Source: Gnetum montanum | Taxonomy: Eukaryota > Streptophyta > Gnetopsida > Gnetales > Gnetaceae | Reading direction: 5' to 3' | Assembly: GCA_015680685.1 (NCBI GenBank) | Contig: MNCI01007946.1 | Span: 1 to 20,758 of the forward strand | DNA length: 20,758 bases | Shown here: one piece after another, positions 9,690-19,383 of the stretch | Layout: each line of letters begins with the position of its first letter | Numbering within the stretch: the stretch's first letter is position 1 | Program-made: the position numbers and the translations under genes | The notes under the pieces: model-generated | The model's database searches: none | Told to the model about the DNA's origin: nothing | The model's input: only the letters and a program-made list of their open reading frames with translations

Positions 9690-10290
9690 AGATGAGCATG
9701 CATCATGTTGAAAGATTAAAGGTGGTCTTTAATAAACATATCCTCAACTAACGTTAACATCATTGGGTTACCAAGTGTCCACTACTAAGCATACCAAGTG
9801 GTACATTGCTGGGATTACCAAACATTAAGTGCGTACTGTTAGCTGTATCAAGTGGTAGATTGTTAGGATTTTACAATAACATGTTTATGCTTGAAGTTGG
9901 TAGTATTCAATCTACATAATTAATGTGTCATTCAATTTGTATAATTAACTAAGTATGAAGGAAAGTAAACATTAAGGTAAGTTACATTAGAAATAAATTG
10001 CGTTAGAGATATATTTATGGTAACTTAAAGTGTTGTAATAGAATAGAGTAATTTGTAATATTTATTTTTCATGATGCAAAGTATTTAGATACGCGGCATT
10101 CAAATAATGATTGAACAATTATTTCACATCATATTGCAAGCATACTTTCATATCTTTGAAGCATTACAAACAACAATTGCAAGAGTCTAGCTAAACTACT
10201 AGTCAAAAATGTGCCGTAAATGCAATAGGTACTGCATTTATATAGGCATTTATTACTAAGCCACCAATGATGATGTGTCAAAAGAGCAAA
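9690..10290 (-). mobile_element. Diverged LTR-like copy A, probably minus strand
   Basis: This segment is collinear with 13690-14289. Shared anchors are AGCATG (9695; 13693), CTGGGATTACCAAAC (9809; 13813), TATGCTTGAAG-like (about 9887; 13861), TGCAAGAGT (10178; 14128) and a minus-strand TATA box (10237-10244; 14186-14193). Spacings match closely, including 60 against 59 bases between the last two. The minus-strand TATA box suggests an LTR transcribed leftward. No polypurine tract or coding region flanks it, so a solo or truncated LTR is likely. Boundaries are approximate. Confidence 0.5.
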
Positions 10291-11640
10291 TTCAACATCG
10301 ACACTAATAATAAAGTTGCAGTTTTAGTTTCCATTTTGGTTTTCAAAGGATCAATAATCATATGCAATTGTTGTTATATGCAAATCAGAAGATAAATTGT
10401 AGATAGCTTAAAGATATATCAAAAGAAATATCTAATAAAAGTTAAACACAATGACATTTTGATATGCAAATGAAAACAAGAATAATGTGACCACAATATA
10501 CCCGTTGTTCATTTGAACCAAAGATGTGCTAGTGTTGATGCTTGCACATGATGCTAAGGTGAGGCTTGCTTAGGACCTTTCCTTTTTTTTTAAAAAAATA
10601 ATTATATAATGCTGAAAAGGTTGACATGGCAGTGGAATGAGGAGCAGTAGAAAATTACCAAACTGCTTGAGTTAATTATTTGACATACTTGATTGACTGT
10701 CGCACTTAGTTGGTTACTTGGGTTAAAAGTCATACATCATTTTGTTTGGAATGATATTGAATTTTCATTCCATCATGAGCTAACCAACAATTAGAATGTA
10801 AACTCAAAAATTTCTGGAGTTGAACCAATGTCAAGAGACTCATTAGTGCGCAATGTTGAGTTAAACAATGGAAGAAAAATTGTAGCAAACATGTTATAGT
10901 AAAAGAGAAACATGGATAAAGCATTTATAAATTAACATCTCAAATGAATATGATCCACCTTGAAATAGCTGTAATTCAGCATGAATACCATTATTAGAAA
11001 TACAAATTTCAAACACTGTACAACTAATTCTACCATAATTTTTGCATTTCTTCATTATTACGGTTGTTTTCCATGTTGGTGCATGAAAGTCTTTGTTCAT
11101 GTGCCCTTGTCACAACTTTCCATACCTGCATTTCTGCAAGCAGACATTGATGCAGGTATTCTTCATTTTGCAGAGTTGACATTATTGTTCTTTTCCTGCC
11201 GAGGAAGTTGCATCCGTCTCAGCTCCCAATCCTGTAAAGGGAAGACTTTGCTGATTTTGCATTAGTTTCGCAAAAGCTACTGTTGCATCGAGGACAAGCA
11301 CAAGCAGATCGGAGTAGAACATTGATTTTGCGGCTTTTACTTGTTTGTGACCTTGCAAATGCAACTGTGCAGATGGGTTCTTTGATTATTCATAATTGTT
11401 CTGAAATGCTGAAGCTTGAAAAGCTTTTCATACCCTGAAAATAAACTATATCATCTGCAAAATGGCATAAATCTTTATGATGGATAAATGCTTGAGATTC
11501 ATGAATGTTAGAAATGCACTGTAATCCACATTTTAACAAAGCAAATGCAATATTTTAAAAGATTAATGTTTCATCGGCCCCATTTATGAATTGATTTAAA
11601 GATAAAAAGAAGTAAGGAAAACAATTTAAATAAAAAAATG
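10291..11640. other. AT-rich region, no recognisable gene
   Basis: Short frames occur on both strands, including a 60-codon one on the minus strand at 11182-11364, but none resembles a known family or is supported by neighbours. The stretch around 11100-11390 is a little less AT-rich and could be an old gene or transposon fragment; I cannot identify it. Confidence 0.45.
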
Positions 11641-12100
11641 TCATGTTTTCATCGTAAAGTTACCGTTAACTAACTTCTCAGACGTCACAAAACCAACCAG
11701 TTCAACCAGCATTTTTGGTTAACTGTCCCTGCAGACAGCAGACTCTACAAACGATAACATAAAATGAAACCATCTGTTTAGTAGATAGTAGTTTTCTTTG
11801 GATGCAGACAGTGCTGGTGCACTGCCCACATTTTCCGTTTGCGCACAGGCAAGAAGCTTCTTAGGTTCACATTATCGTCCATGCACCTACCTGGCGATGC
11901 ATGTTCTCTTTTGTTTTTTCCCTAAACGGGTTTCCTCGTTATGAAAGGTTTCTAGTTCAACGATGCCATGTGTCATGTGGTAGCAGCAGACCCAACCATA
12001 TTTCGAACGTCATTTTCCTGTACCTTAAGCAAAACAGACTACATCATCTATATATATAAAGCTCCATCTCTGCATTGGCATTGCTTCCCTGCTCCCAGAT
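11640..12100 (+). promoter_or_regulatory. Promoter-like segment with AC element and TATA box, no gene downstream
   Basis: A clear TATA box (TATATATATAAA, 12049-12060) is followed by a CT-rich leader-like stretch. About 165 bases upstream is CACCTACC (11884-11891), matching the AC element bound by R2R3-MYB factors in plant phenylpropanoid promoters. Reading downstream, the first ATG beyond the leader region opens no useful frame. It may be a detached promoter, part of a transposon or the 5' end of a broken gene. Confidence 0.3.
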
Positions 12101-12413
12101 TTCCGTATTCCTAACTTCCTATAAACCGTTTGGAATCCACAAGACCAATCCACGTTGAAGATCATCAACTCCCAAATATATTTCCAGATCGATTTCATTG
12201 GAATACTGGATTGTATATCGTAGGAAAGGGCAAGCACTGTAGTTTAATTATTTGCTCAAAAAAGAAGGCTATGTAATGCATTCAAATGGAACATTTTCTA
12301 TTGATTTTGACTAGGTAAAGATTAGGTTGCCATTGAGATGTTGGCAAAATTGGCATTTCTTTTGACTTCTATGTATAGAACAATAATACTTAACATGTAG
12401 CCTTTGTGTATAG

Positions 12414-12720
12414 GTGCAACAAACTGTTGAGGCCTTGAGTAGGGAGATAATGAAAATACAAGAAATTGGTGCAAAAACAGGTTGCCAAATCACTATTAGA
12501 CAACTATGGCAAGATCATTGAACCATTAAAACAAGCACTTGCAACACTAAGTGCAATGATTGTTTAGCAACTTTAATTTGTACATTTTAGAGATGTGCAT
12601 ACTCTTGCTAGCTTATAAGATAAATGCTGAAAAAATGTCTTGGTTTATGCAATAGATATGGTTAGTGCAAATATCATAAAATTACAAAAAGATCAAGCTT
12701 TGGCTTTTGATAGCTGGTAA
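12414..12720 (+). pseudogene. Decayed coding fragment, possibly gag-like
   Basis: Three short helical, protein-like pieces follow one another. One begins VQQTVEALSREIMKIQEIG (12414 on). After a one-base shift comes one containing NYGKIIEPLKQALATLSAMI (ending at 12567). A third contains DMVSANIIKLQKDQALAFDS (to 12720). Stops and frameshifts separate them. The composition resembles coiled or gag-type protein, and a protease-like motif lies 0.5 kb downstream on the same strand. No firm family can be named. Confidence 0.25.
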
Positions 12721-13208
12721 TGGTGAAAGATATCTAATATAGCTAAGTAAGTATTATTTGGAATGAGGCTAAGAAGATGATGATGATAAAATCTTAAATG
12801 CTAAATATTAAAATTACATATGTGACTATATTTTAAAAAAATAGTTTAAGTTGTCTATAACATACAATCGAACTAACATATGTTGATTTTTACTTTTTAA
12901 AAGCCCAACTTACAAACTTGAATTTAGTGACATTGTCCAAAACATGGTAAAGATATAAGACCAAAAATTTGTTCTTTAGTTTTTCTTGAAGGAAGATTTT
13001 CTACCAAAATAAATTTAGCATCATTAAATTTAGGAGAATGATTAATTGATTTAACTTTTATTCAAAATTTCACATAGTATTTGTAAAAATCAAGGCTCTA
13101 CTTCTTCCTATAGTTTTTTAAAGAATATTCATTTTCCATTTTCACATTTTATTTGATGTGAACTACACTTTTGTAATAAGTTAACCCACATTTGCATTTG
13201 ATATGTAG

Positions 13209-13268
13209 GTACCTATTGATATTGGTTCTTCCTACAATCTAGTTACCTAGTGGATGCACCAAAAGCTG
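13209..13268 (+). pseudogene. Possible retropepsin (retrotransposon protease) relic
   Basis: The frame reads VPIDIGSSYNLVT, a stop, then WMHQKL. D-x-G-S-S followed by a hydrophobic strand and a K-L about fifteen residues later is the active-site pattern of aspartic proteases in Ty3/gypsy polyproteins. Flanking sequence gives no further support, and the match is only about twenty residues, so it may be chance. Confidence 0.3.
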
Positions 13269-13689
13269 TCATACATATCTTAATGAATTGTTTTACTTCG
13301 TTAGTACTAGTAACTAAGGCTTCTTGATAGGAAATGGATGTTGTAGCATGAAATTTCTTATTAGTGATCCTTAAACAATTACTAAACAATCCTTTAAGCT
13401 TTGATAATTTGCTTTGTTGTGGGAAATTTTCATTTTATTGTCACTTATGAATGAACATACATTTTACAACTGATGAACGATGAGGTACACTTATGCCCAA
13501 CCATATGAATACAAGCGTTCACACGCAATCTAGTCAAACTTCGAGGATTAAGTGCTTATGCGCCTACATGGAACAAGGATGAGTTATGCAGTTGTTGTCT
13601 TCCCAAGCTTAATTGTAAGGCACAATTGTATGGTTAAGTAAACTTGTGGTATATGATTTTTATGTTTTTATATTTTCTATCTTAGCCTC

Positions 13690-14289
13690 CTAAGCATGTA
13701 CAATGAAAAGATTTAATTAACTAATGGGTTCTTGTAACTCTAATGTAAATCAAATCCTCACACCAACATCCATTCCCACACTTCAAACACATCTTGAACC
13801 AGTGTAACACTACTGGGATTACCAAACGCTAGTCGTTACTAGGTTACCAAGTGTTTCACGTATGCTCGAAGTGGTCGTGCTGAGTGTGCTAATTCATTGA
13901 TAATTAACAATTCAATAGAAATAACATTGATTAACTAATGAGAGCATCAAATAATAGTAAATAACATTAAATGCAATAATTAAGCTATTTTGAATGTTGC
14001 AAGGTTTATCACAATGCTCAAATTAACAAGGTGTGCTTAGGTACACAATGCTCAAATAAAGATCCATTCACTTTATGACTCCTACTGTAGGCACTCAGAA
14101 ATAATTCTAACTCTGGAATAGAAAAACTGCAAGAGTTCAACTAAAGGATTAAAAACTAATGTTCAAACTAAGATCCCTTGTCTCTTATTTATAGGTAACG
14201 AGACAGACTTTGATGTAGGGGATTTGATATCACTTGGTCGATCCAATATCGCGTATCCGATATTGAGGATCCGAGATCGTTACTCATCA
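13690..14289 (-). mobile_element. LTR-like copy B, 3' LTR of the minus-strand Ty3/gypsy element
   Basis: Read on the minus strand, it begins TGATGAGTAACGATC directly after a G-rich tract, has a TATA box (TATAAATA, 14186-14193) about 100 bases in, and continues in sequence shared with copy A. That layout (polypurine tract, TG start, U3, TATA, R-U5) is the standard 3' end of an LTR retrotransposon. The integrase relic on the same strand lies about 2 kb upstream. The left boundary is inferred only from where similarity to copy A fades. Confidence 0.55.
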
Positions 14290-14300
14290 TACCCCCACAA
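14290..14300 (-). other. Polypurine tract of the minus-strand element
   Basis: The minus strand reads TTGTGGGGGTA and then TG of the presumed LTR. A short G-rich purine run directly before the 3' LTR is where plus-strand DNA synthesis is primed in LTR retroelements. The match is short but well placed. Confidence 0.45.
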
Positions 14301-14506
14301 CTGAATGAAAACTCATCCTTGACTTCCTTACAAAATATTGGGAAGGTATGGGATTATTGACTAAATGACAACTAATGATGACATGGAATGGTAGACTCAA
14401 AGTGCCTGATGAATGGATCGACAAACATATTACAGCATTGGTGTTCATAACCATTGTGGTGAACACTGTACATAGATGACATCCAGACCCTCATTTGATA
14501 GCTTGA

Positions 14507-14527
14507 AGAGAGAGAGAGAGAGAGAGA
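14507..14527 (+). repeat. (AG)n microsatellite
   Basis: An uninterrupted AG run of about 21 bases, followed by an A/G-rich tail to about 14540. Confidence 0.95.
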
Positions 14528-15631
14528 AAGAAAAGAAAATGAGGTGCATTGCTGCCAATGTCAAAAATGTGCACACCATTGTTCATCCATAGCCACATGA
14601 TTAAGCATGTTCCTTATGTAAATGCTCCAGCTACAGTCCATCCTGAGTGCTTCCTCCCATCCTAGTTCATTTTTCATGTGATCACCATTTGCACACACAA
14701 CATAATCATAAATTAGCAAGGATAGATAAGATATAATGTAGTTGATACCTTGCCTTGATATGAAGCACTTTGGCTAGGTTGTGAGTACATAAGATACTAG
14801 GTTAGAGGTTTGTAACTAATAACTACCCAAGGTGTCGGGGTGAGATAAGTAATGGAATGGAAAAATTTATGACAGGTCCCTACAACTAAGAGCAAACCTT
14901 CGGTAACAATAGGATGGAAAATGAAAGAACAAGGAAGATTAGAGAAATAACAACAGTGAATCCAATAAAACAAAAAAACAAAAACGAATGTCATGGATGG
15001 GGTGAAATGAGAAATTGATTGCAAGAAATGTTTAAGGAAAAAGAACTTAACTATTGCACCAAAAAGGAATGCCAATGGATCCTCCTCAAAGCAGGCTCAT
15101 GCCCTTTATTCCCTGACAAACCACAAACCAAAGAGTTCGTAGGCTTTAGGAATGACATATGGAAACAATAGTTAAGAATTCACCCACAAGAATTTACCAA
15201 AGAATAACAATGCATTGACCAAGATATAGACTAATCATAAAATCAGCAATGAGGTAGACTATGGAAAGTAATACGGAAAGAGAAAAGAGAATGGAATGGA
15301 ATCCAAAAATCAAGGTTGTGTAAAGTCCATTGTGTATTATGTGGTTAAGGTGACTTAATAAAGTTTGGCTCAAATTCATATGAAAACTAACCACATCCAG
15401 GGACCTTGCATCAAAACACTTGACCAACCCATCCTCCTGAAGTAACAAAAATGCTTTCACAGAGCAACCACCATTCTAAAAAGAGAAGAATAGAGAAGTA
15501 GGAAGTGAGGAAGGGCCTTAGTTAGAGAGAACCTTTAGGCATGGGTAAAATGTCTTTCCAGTGCCATAACCAATGCTTGTAGCCCATGTTCCTTTATTGT
15601 GTCTAAGGGGTGTGTTTTGAATTCTCACCAG

Positions 15632-15680
15632 TTTTTTTCTTTTTCTTTATCTTTTTTTCTTTCTTTCTTTTTCTTTTTTT
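15632..15680 (+). repeat. T-rich pyrimidine tract
   Basis: Almost pure T with scattered C, containing TTTC and TTTTTC repeats, broken only by one TAT. Low-complexity DNA with no assigned role. Confidence 0.9.
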
Positions 15681-16348
15681 GTATGTGAGAACCACACCAT
15701 GCAAAGACTTATTTGATTTATTTAGCTTTCTGATATTAGTTGATAGTGAAATGGTGAGAAACCTATGAAAAACATCCAAGTACCCAAGAGAATAGTTAGC
15801 ACAAATGTGTAAAATCCCCTTGAGGTCACACCCTTTCCAATCCATTTGAATCTTTCCTTGATTTGAAGAATACTAAGCCACTAATTCATTAATAGGTTTG
15901 CTTAGAAAAAGGGATAGTACATTTCCAAATTAAAGGGAGACCATAGAGTTTAATGGATGAATGGATTTCATGGACTCATTGCCTATTTTATCAAAAGAAA
16001 CCATATCTTAGCATCAATATTAAAAGTCAAAGGTAAAAACCAAACATTAGTAAGCAACACTATTATAGTACAATCCACCATCATGAGCACTTATTATATG
16101 ATGAGTGAGAATAAATCAAATAAAAAATAATAGAGAAAGAAATAGTAAAAATGTTAATGATGGTGTAAAACAAAAACAAGTAAATATGAAAAATGTGTAA
16201 AATAAAAAAGACAAAAGAAACTTACAGCTTAAAATAATTAACGTTAGTAACCATCTCTTTCATAACTGAGTTGGAAGGAGAAGACCCAAAATAATGAGCA
16301 GGGGTGTCCATCAATAGAGGTAGTGTTAGTATTGGCCATTTTGGGCTC

Positions 16349-17623
16349 TTAGAAAGGTTTGGTTTGCTGGATGTTGACCAATAATTTCTTATCTGGGCTT
16401 CCAGGTTTGTAGATCATCATGGCCCTTGAAGGAAAACTTTTATGAATGATATAAGGTCCTTCCCATAGCATTTGAAATTTAATTCGTTGTGGCACATGTG
16501 TAGGATTATAATAAAGAACCCTAGCTCCTGCTTGGTATTTGACTTTTCTAATTCTTAGGTCATGGCATTGTTTGTTGAAGGCCTTGTGTAGTTCATTGAA
16601 TGACATGACAACTAATCGATTTTCATCTAGCAAGTTAAGATTCATTAACTGTTCTTTCTGTGCTAGATTGAGGTCAAGGTTAAGGTCACATGTTGTAGAT
16701 TGTGTACAAAGCTCAGCTTGGATAGGAAGTGTTGGAAGTTTGTTATACACTAACTCATAGGGAGAATAGCCTTTAGGGAGTTTCCATGTGGAGAGGTAGG
16801 CTCAAAGAGCATCGTTCAGTTTGGTGCTCTAGTCTCACCTATATTTGCTAATGGTTCATGTCAAAATTTTTTTGATTTCCCTATTGGTGACTTCGACTTG
16901 TCCATTCTCTTGAGGATGATATGGTGTAGTCAGTTTATGCTTAATTCCTAAGCGTTGCATCAACTTCCAAAAAGTCGCAACTATAAAATGTGTATCCTTA
17001 TCAAAAATAACTGCACAATGCACACCAACCCTATTTACGATCTATTGTTGAACAAATAATACAACGATAAATGATGTATAGTTGGTAGTGGCAATTGCTT
17101 CTACTCATTTTGTAAAATAATCAACAACAACAACAATGTATGCTTTTCTATTGTACATTGATATAATAGGCCCCATAAAATCAATACCCCATATGTTGAA
17201 GGGTTCTAAGGGTTGAATCTATTGTTGTGGACCCTCCATTCTAGTAATCATTCCCCCATCACATTAGCAGTGCTCAAAAGATTGGACAAAATGATGGACA
17301 TCCCAAAATAATGTAGGCCAATAATATCTTGCAAGCAAGATTTTAATGGTTGTTCATCTCCCAGCGTAATGACCCCCACAAGGACCCTCATGAGCATCTT
17401 GGAGAACCCATAATTGATCTACGTTAGGAACACACCATTGGACCAAGCCATCAGAACAAACCTTATAAACGTATCCATTGATTTTTATGAAATGTTTGAC
17501 TCATTGGAGAAACTATTGTTTCTTTCTAACGTCTAGCCCTTGTGGTGTTTCTTGCGTGAGAAGATAAGTAAGAATGCTACTATACCAATTTGTATATATG
17601 GATGATTGATTGTTTATTACACC
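16349..17623 (-). pseudogene. Ty3/gypsy integrase relic, single frame with about 11 stops
   Basis: Reading leftward in one unbroken frame: a WYSSILTYL linker as found before integrase; the zinc-binding region with HEGPCGGHYAGR and YYWPTLFWDVH; the catalytic core with WGIDFMGPI (first Asp near 17181), FDKDTHF (second Asp) and YHPQENGQVEVTN (catalytic Glu); and a C-terminal part with PYELVYNK, LDENR, GARVLYYNP and LWEGPYII, ending KPF at 16349. The enzyme would insert retrotransposon DNA into the genome. Stops occur at positions such as 17105-17107 and 16802-16804, where family members have tryptophan. No frameshift was needed over 1.27 kb. The last 133 codons are open. Upstream pol domains are lost at about 17624. 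Confidence 0.85.
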
Positions 17624-18770
17624 TGTGAAACACCACAAAAATTTGAACCTAACACTTTCGAATAAGAATCGAGCCAAGTCATGATGCTTCCCAGCATGAC
17701 CGAAACTTGCAAACTTCACAAACAGCATCAAACGAAGTTGAATCAAGCAAGTAAAAGTTCCCTGAGATCCATTGGAGACTACATCAACATTTGGCAACAA
17801 GAACTGCAAGTTTCGAACTCAAAACACTTAGTTTTGACTAAGTATTCTTCTTGCACACGGGCCTGCATGCCCAGCGTGCAGCAACTTTTGGGCCCCAAAA
17901 ATGAGCCAAAACATGCCAGAATTGAGCATCTGGACCCCCAGGACCTTCACCAAGGTCCCCAGTAGCTCTCAACCTCCTAAAAATCAAATTTTGGCCCTTG
18001 AAATAAGGCATTTACATGTGTGTACGCTGGGTTCGTTTTGGTGTACGTTGACCAGCGTACAGCCCAGCGTACACCACCAAAAACGGCCCAAAATAGGCAC
18101 CAAAGAGCAAGATCTTCACTTGAAATCAACTCTTGGAGGTAGGGCAACTATTGGGCATCATCGTAGGTACCTGAAAATCAAATTTTGGGCTCCAAATGAT
18201 GGGTTTTCATTTGTGCATGCCCAGCGTGCACCATCAAGGATCTCTCAAAATAGGCACCCCAAAATAAGATCTCCACCTACAATCGACTCTCAGAGGAAAG
18301 GCAATTGTCAGGCATCATCCCAGGCTCCCAAAAATGAAGATTCAACCTTGAAATGATGCACTTCCATGACCTATATGCTGAGCATACATACTTTGCATGC
18401 TGAGCGTGCACGCCCAGCGCGCAGCACAGCGTACGCCACTTGAAGCCTTCCAAAACCATGTTAGATAAAGTCCAAATGAGCTGAAAATCCACAGGCAGCA
18501 TTCTCATGACACCAGAGATCAAATCCAAGGGTCAAGTTCAAGGATTTTTGTTGTAACAGTAGTGTTCATTTGTAAAGTTCAATTCTTTTGTGTTGGTCAA
18601 GTCTGTATGCTGGGTTCACACGCCTAGCATGTATACGCTAGCATGCAGCATGCTGTATAGTTGTAATATTCTTTACACTCGGGCAATGCAGCCACATGTC
18701 ATTCGACCCAAAATTTTCTCACCAACAGCCACTCATACCACTCTAGATTTGAGTTTCACGCCCTAAAAAC

Positions 18771-18778
18771 TATAAAAA
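18771..18778 (+). promoter_or_regulatory. TATA box of the plus-strand LTR
   Basis: TATAAAAA in a local setting of CCCTAAAAACTATAAAAACC. About 280 bases downstream lies AATAAA, as expected for the R region of an LTR. Confidence 0.5.
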
Positions 18779-18795
18779 CCCCAATTTTCCACCAG

Positions 18796-18825
18796 GAAAA
18801 GGAAGAGGAGGGAGGGGGGGGGGGG
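18796..18825 (+). repeat. Purine tract ending in 12 Gs
   Basis: AGGAAAAGGAAGAGGAGG is followed by an A and a 12-base G run (18814-18825). It lies about 40 bases after the TATA box, so it would be at the very 5' end of the element's RNA. A G-run of this length is prone to length errors. Confidence 0.85.
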
Positions 18826-19049
18826 ATTAAAAGGACATTGGAAGAAGATTGGGAACATGAACCCTGCACATTGGACTCCTACCCTGCACGCTGGAATTCT
18901 ACCCTACACGTTGACCATACAACCTCCACGCTGTGCCTGCAGTCCAAACCAGCATACCATCATCCCTCCGCATCCACTGGGGCTCTTCGTCTTCCTTGTG
19001 TCAGATCCACAACTGCGTTTAGACCAGTGCATTGTAATCTTCATTTTGC

Positions 19050-19055
19050 AATAAA
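19050..19055 (+). terminator. Poly(A) signal AATAAA in the LTR
   Basis: AATAAA lies about 280 bases after the TATA box and 305 bases before the proposed LTR end, consistent with the R/U5 boundary region. Confidence 0.4.
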
Positions 19056-19365
19056 ATTGCTTCATTTCTGATCAAGATTTGTTATAGTTTTCATTCATTC
19101 TTGCTTACCTCTTTGTTTATATTCCTGCACATTTACGTTCTGGTTTACGTTTATTACGCTGTTTACAAATAACCTAGCATATTGCACATTGGCATATGTT
19201 TGGGGAAATCCTTGTCTGATCCGTGTGTGGACCACCCAAGGTACTCTATCTTTGTTAGTTCCAGCTCGTCCCCAAGCAAAGGTAGAGTCTTCTGTGCTTG
19301 TCTGCAGATCTCCCGGTGCTTGTTCATTCCAGCCTTGTATCGATGATCTCAGACAGTACAGAAAA

Positions 19366-19383
19366 TGGTGCTAGAAGAAGGGC
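19366..19383 (+). other. Candidate primer-binding site
   Basis: TGGTGCTAGAAGAAGGGC begins five bases after the LTR end. TGG is the complement of the CCA end of a tRNA, and the position is right for priming minus-strand DNA synthesis. I could not assign the remaining bases to a particular plant tRNA. Confidence 0.4.

Larger units (their letters stand above)
14301..16348 (-). other. Non-coding 3' internal region of the minus-strand element
   Basis: About 2 kb between the integrase stop and the polypurine tract. Minus-strand frames of 80-90 codons at 14797-15075, 15194-15460 and 15603-15845 show no family signature and look like chance openings in purine/pyrimidine-biased DNA. It contains the GA and CT tracts listed separately. 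Confidence 0.4.
13690..17623 (-). mobile_element. Truncated Ty3/gypsy retrotransposon, 3' portion
   Basis: Reading leftward: integrase relic (17623-16349), about 2 kb without a convincing protein, polypurine tract (14300-14290), LTR (14289 to about 13690). The order matches Ty3/gypsy elements, in which integrase is the last pol domain. Reverse transcriptase, RNase H, protease and gag should lie at higher coordinates but are replaced at about 17624 by the LTR of another element. Confidence 0.6.
17624..19360 (+). mobile_element. Putative 5' LTR of a plus-strand LTR retrotransposon
   Basis: The proposed LTR starts TGTGAAACACC, exactly where the minus-strand integrase homology ends, and finishes AGACAGTACA, giving TG...CA termini. 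Inside are a TATA box at 18771, a poly(A) signal at 19050 and a primer-binding-site-like sequence six bases after the end. Its length of about 1.74 kb is normal for plant gypsy elements. A 151-codon plus-strand frame at 17901-18356 lies wholly in U3 and is not taken as a gene. The start is inferred; the second LTR is outside the window and cannot be compared. Confidence 0.5.

Noticed and set aside
13472-13483. TGATGAACGATG as the left end of LTR copy B (it resembles the minus-strand LTR start)
   Set aside because: Similarity between LTR copies A and B fades near 13690, so the resemblance at 13472 is not supported as a boundary.
9690-14289. LTR-like copies A and B as the two LTRs of one element
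   Set aside because: The polypurine tract lies on the outer (right) side of B, which makes B the 3' LTR of the element to its right. No matching tract flanks A.
14797-15845. Three minus-strand open frames of 80-92 codons
   Set aside because: They are hydrophobic or lysine-rich by base composition, have no domain signature, and sit in the non-coding 3' part of the gypsy element.
17901-18356. 151-codon plus-strand open frame
   Set aside because: It lies entirely in the U3 part of the presumed LTR, is made of repeated GTACGC-type words and CCAAAA-type words, and has no recognisable domain.
18796-18825. Purine/G tract read as the polypurine tract of a plus-strand element
   Set aside because: It lies downstream of a TATA box and inside the proposed LTR, and is not followed by a TG terminus.
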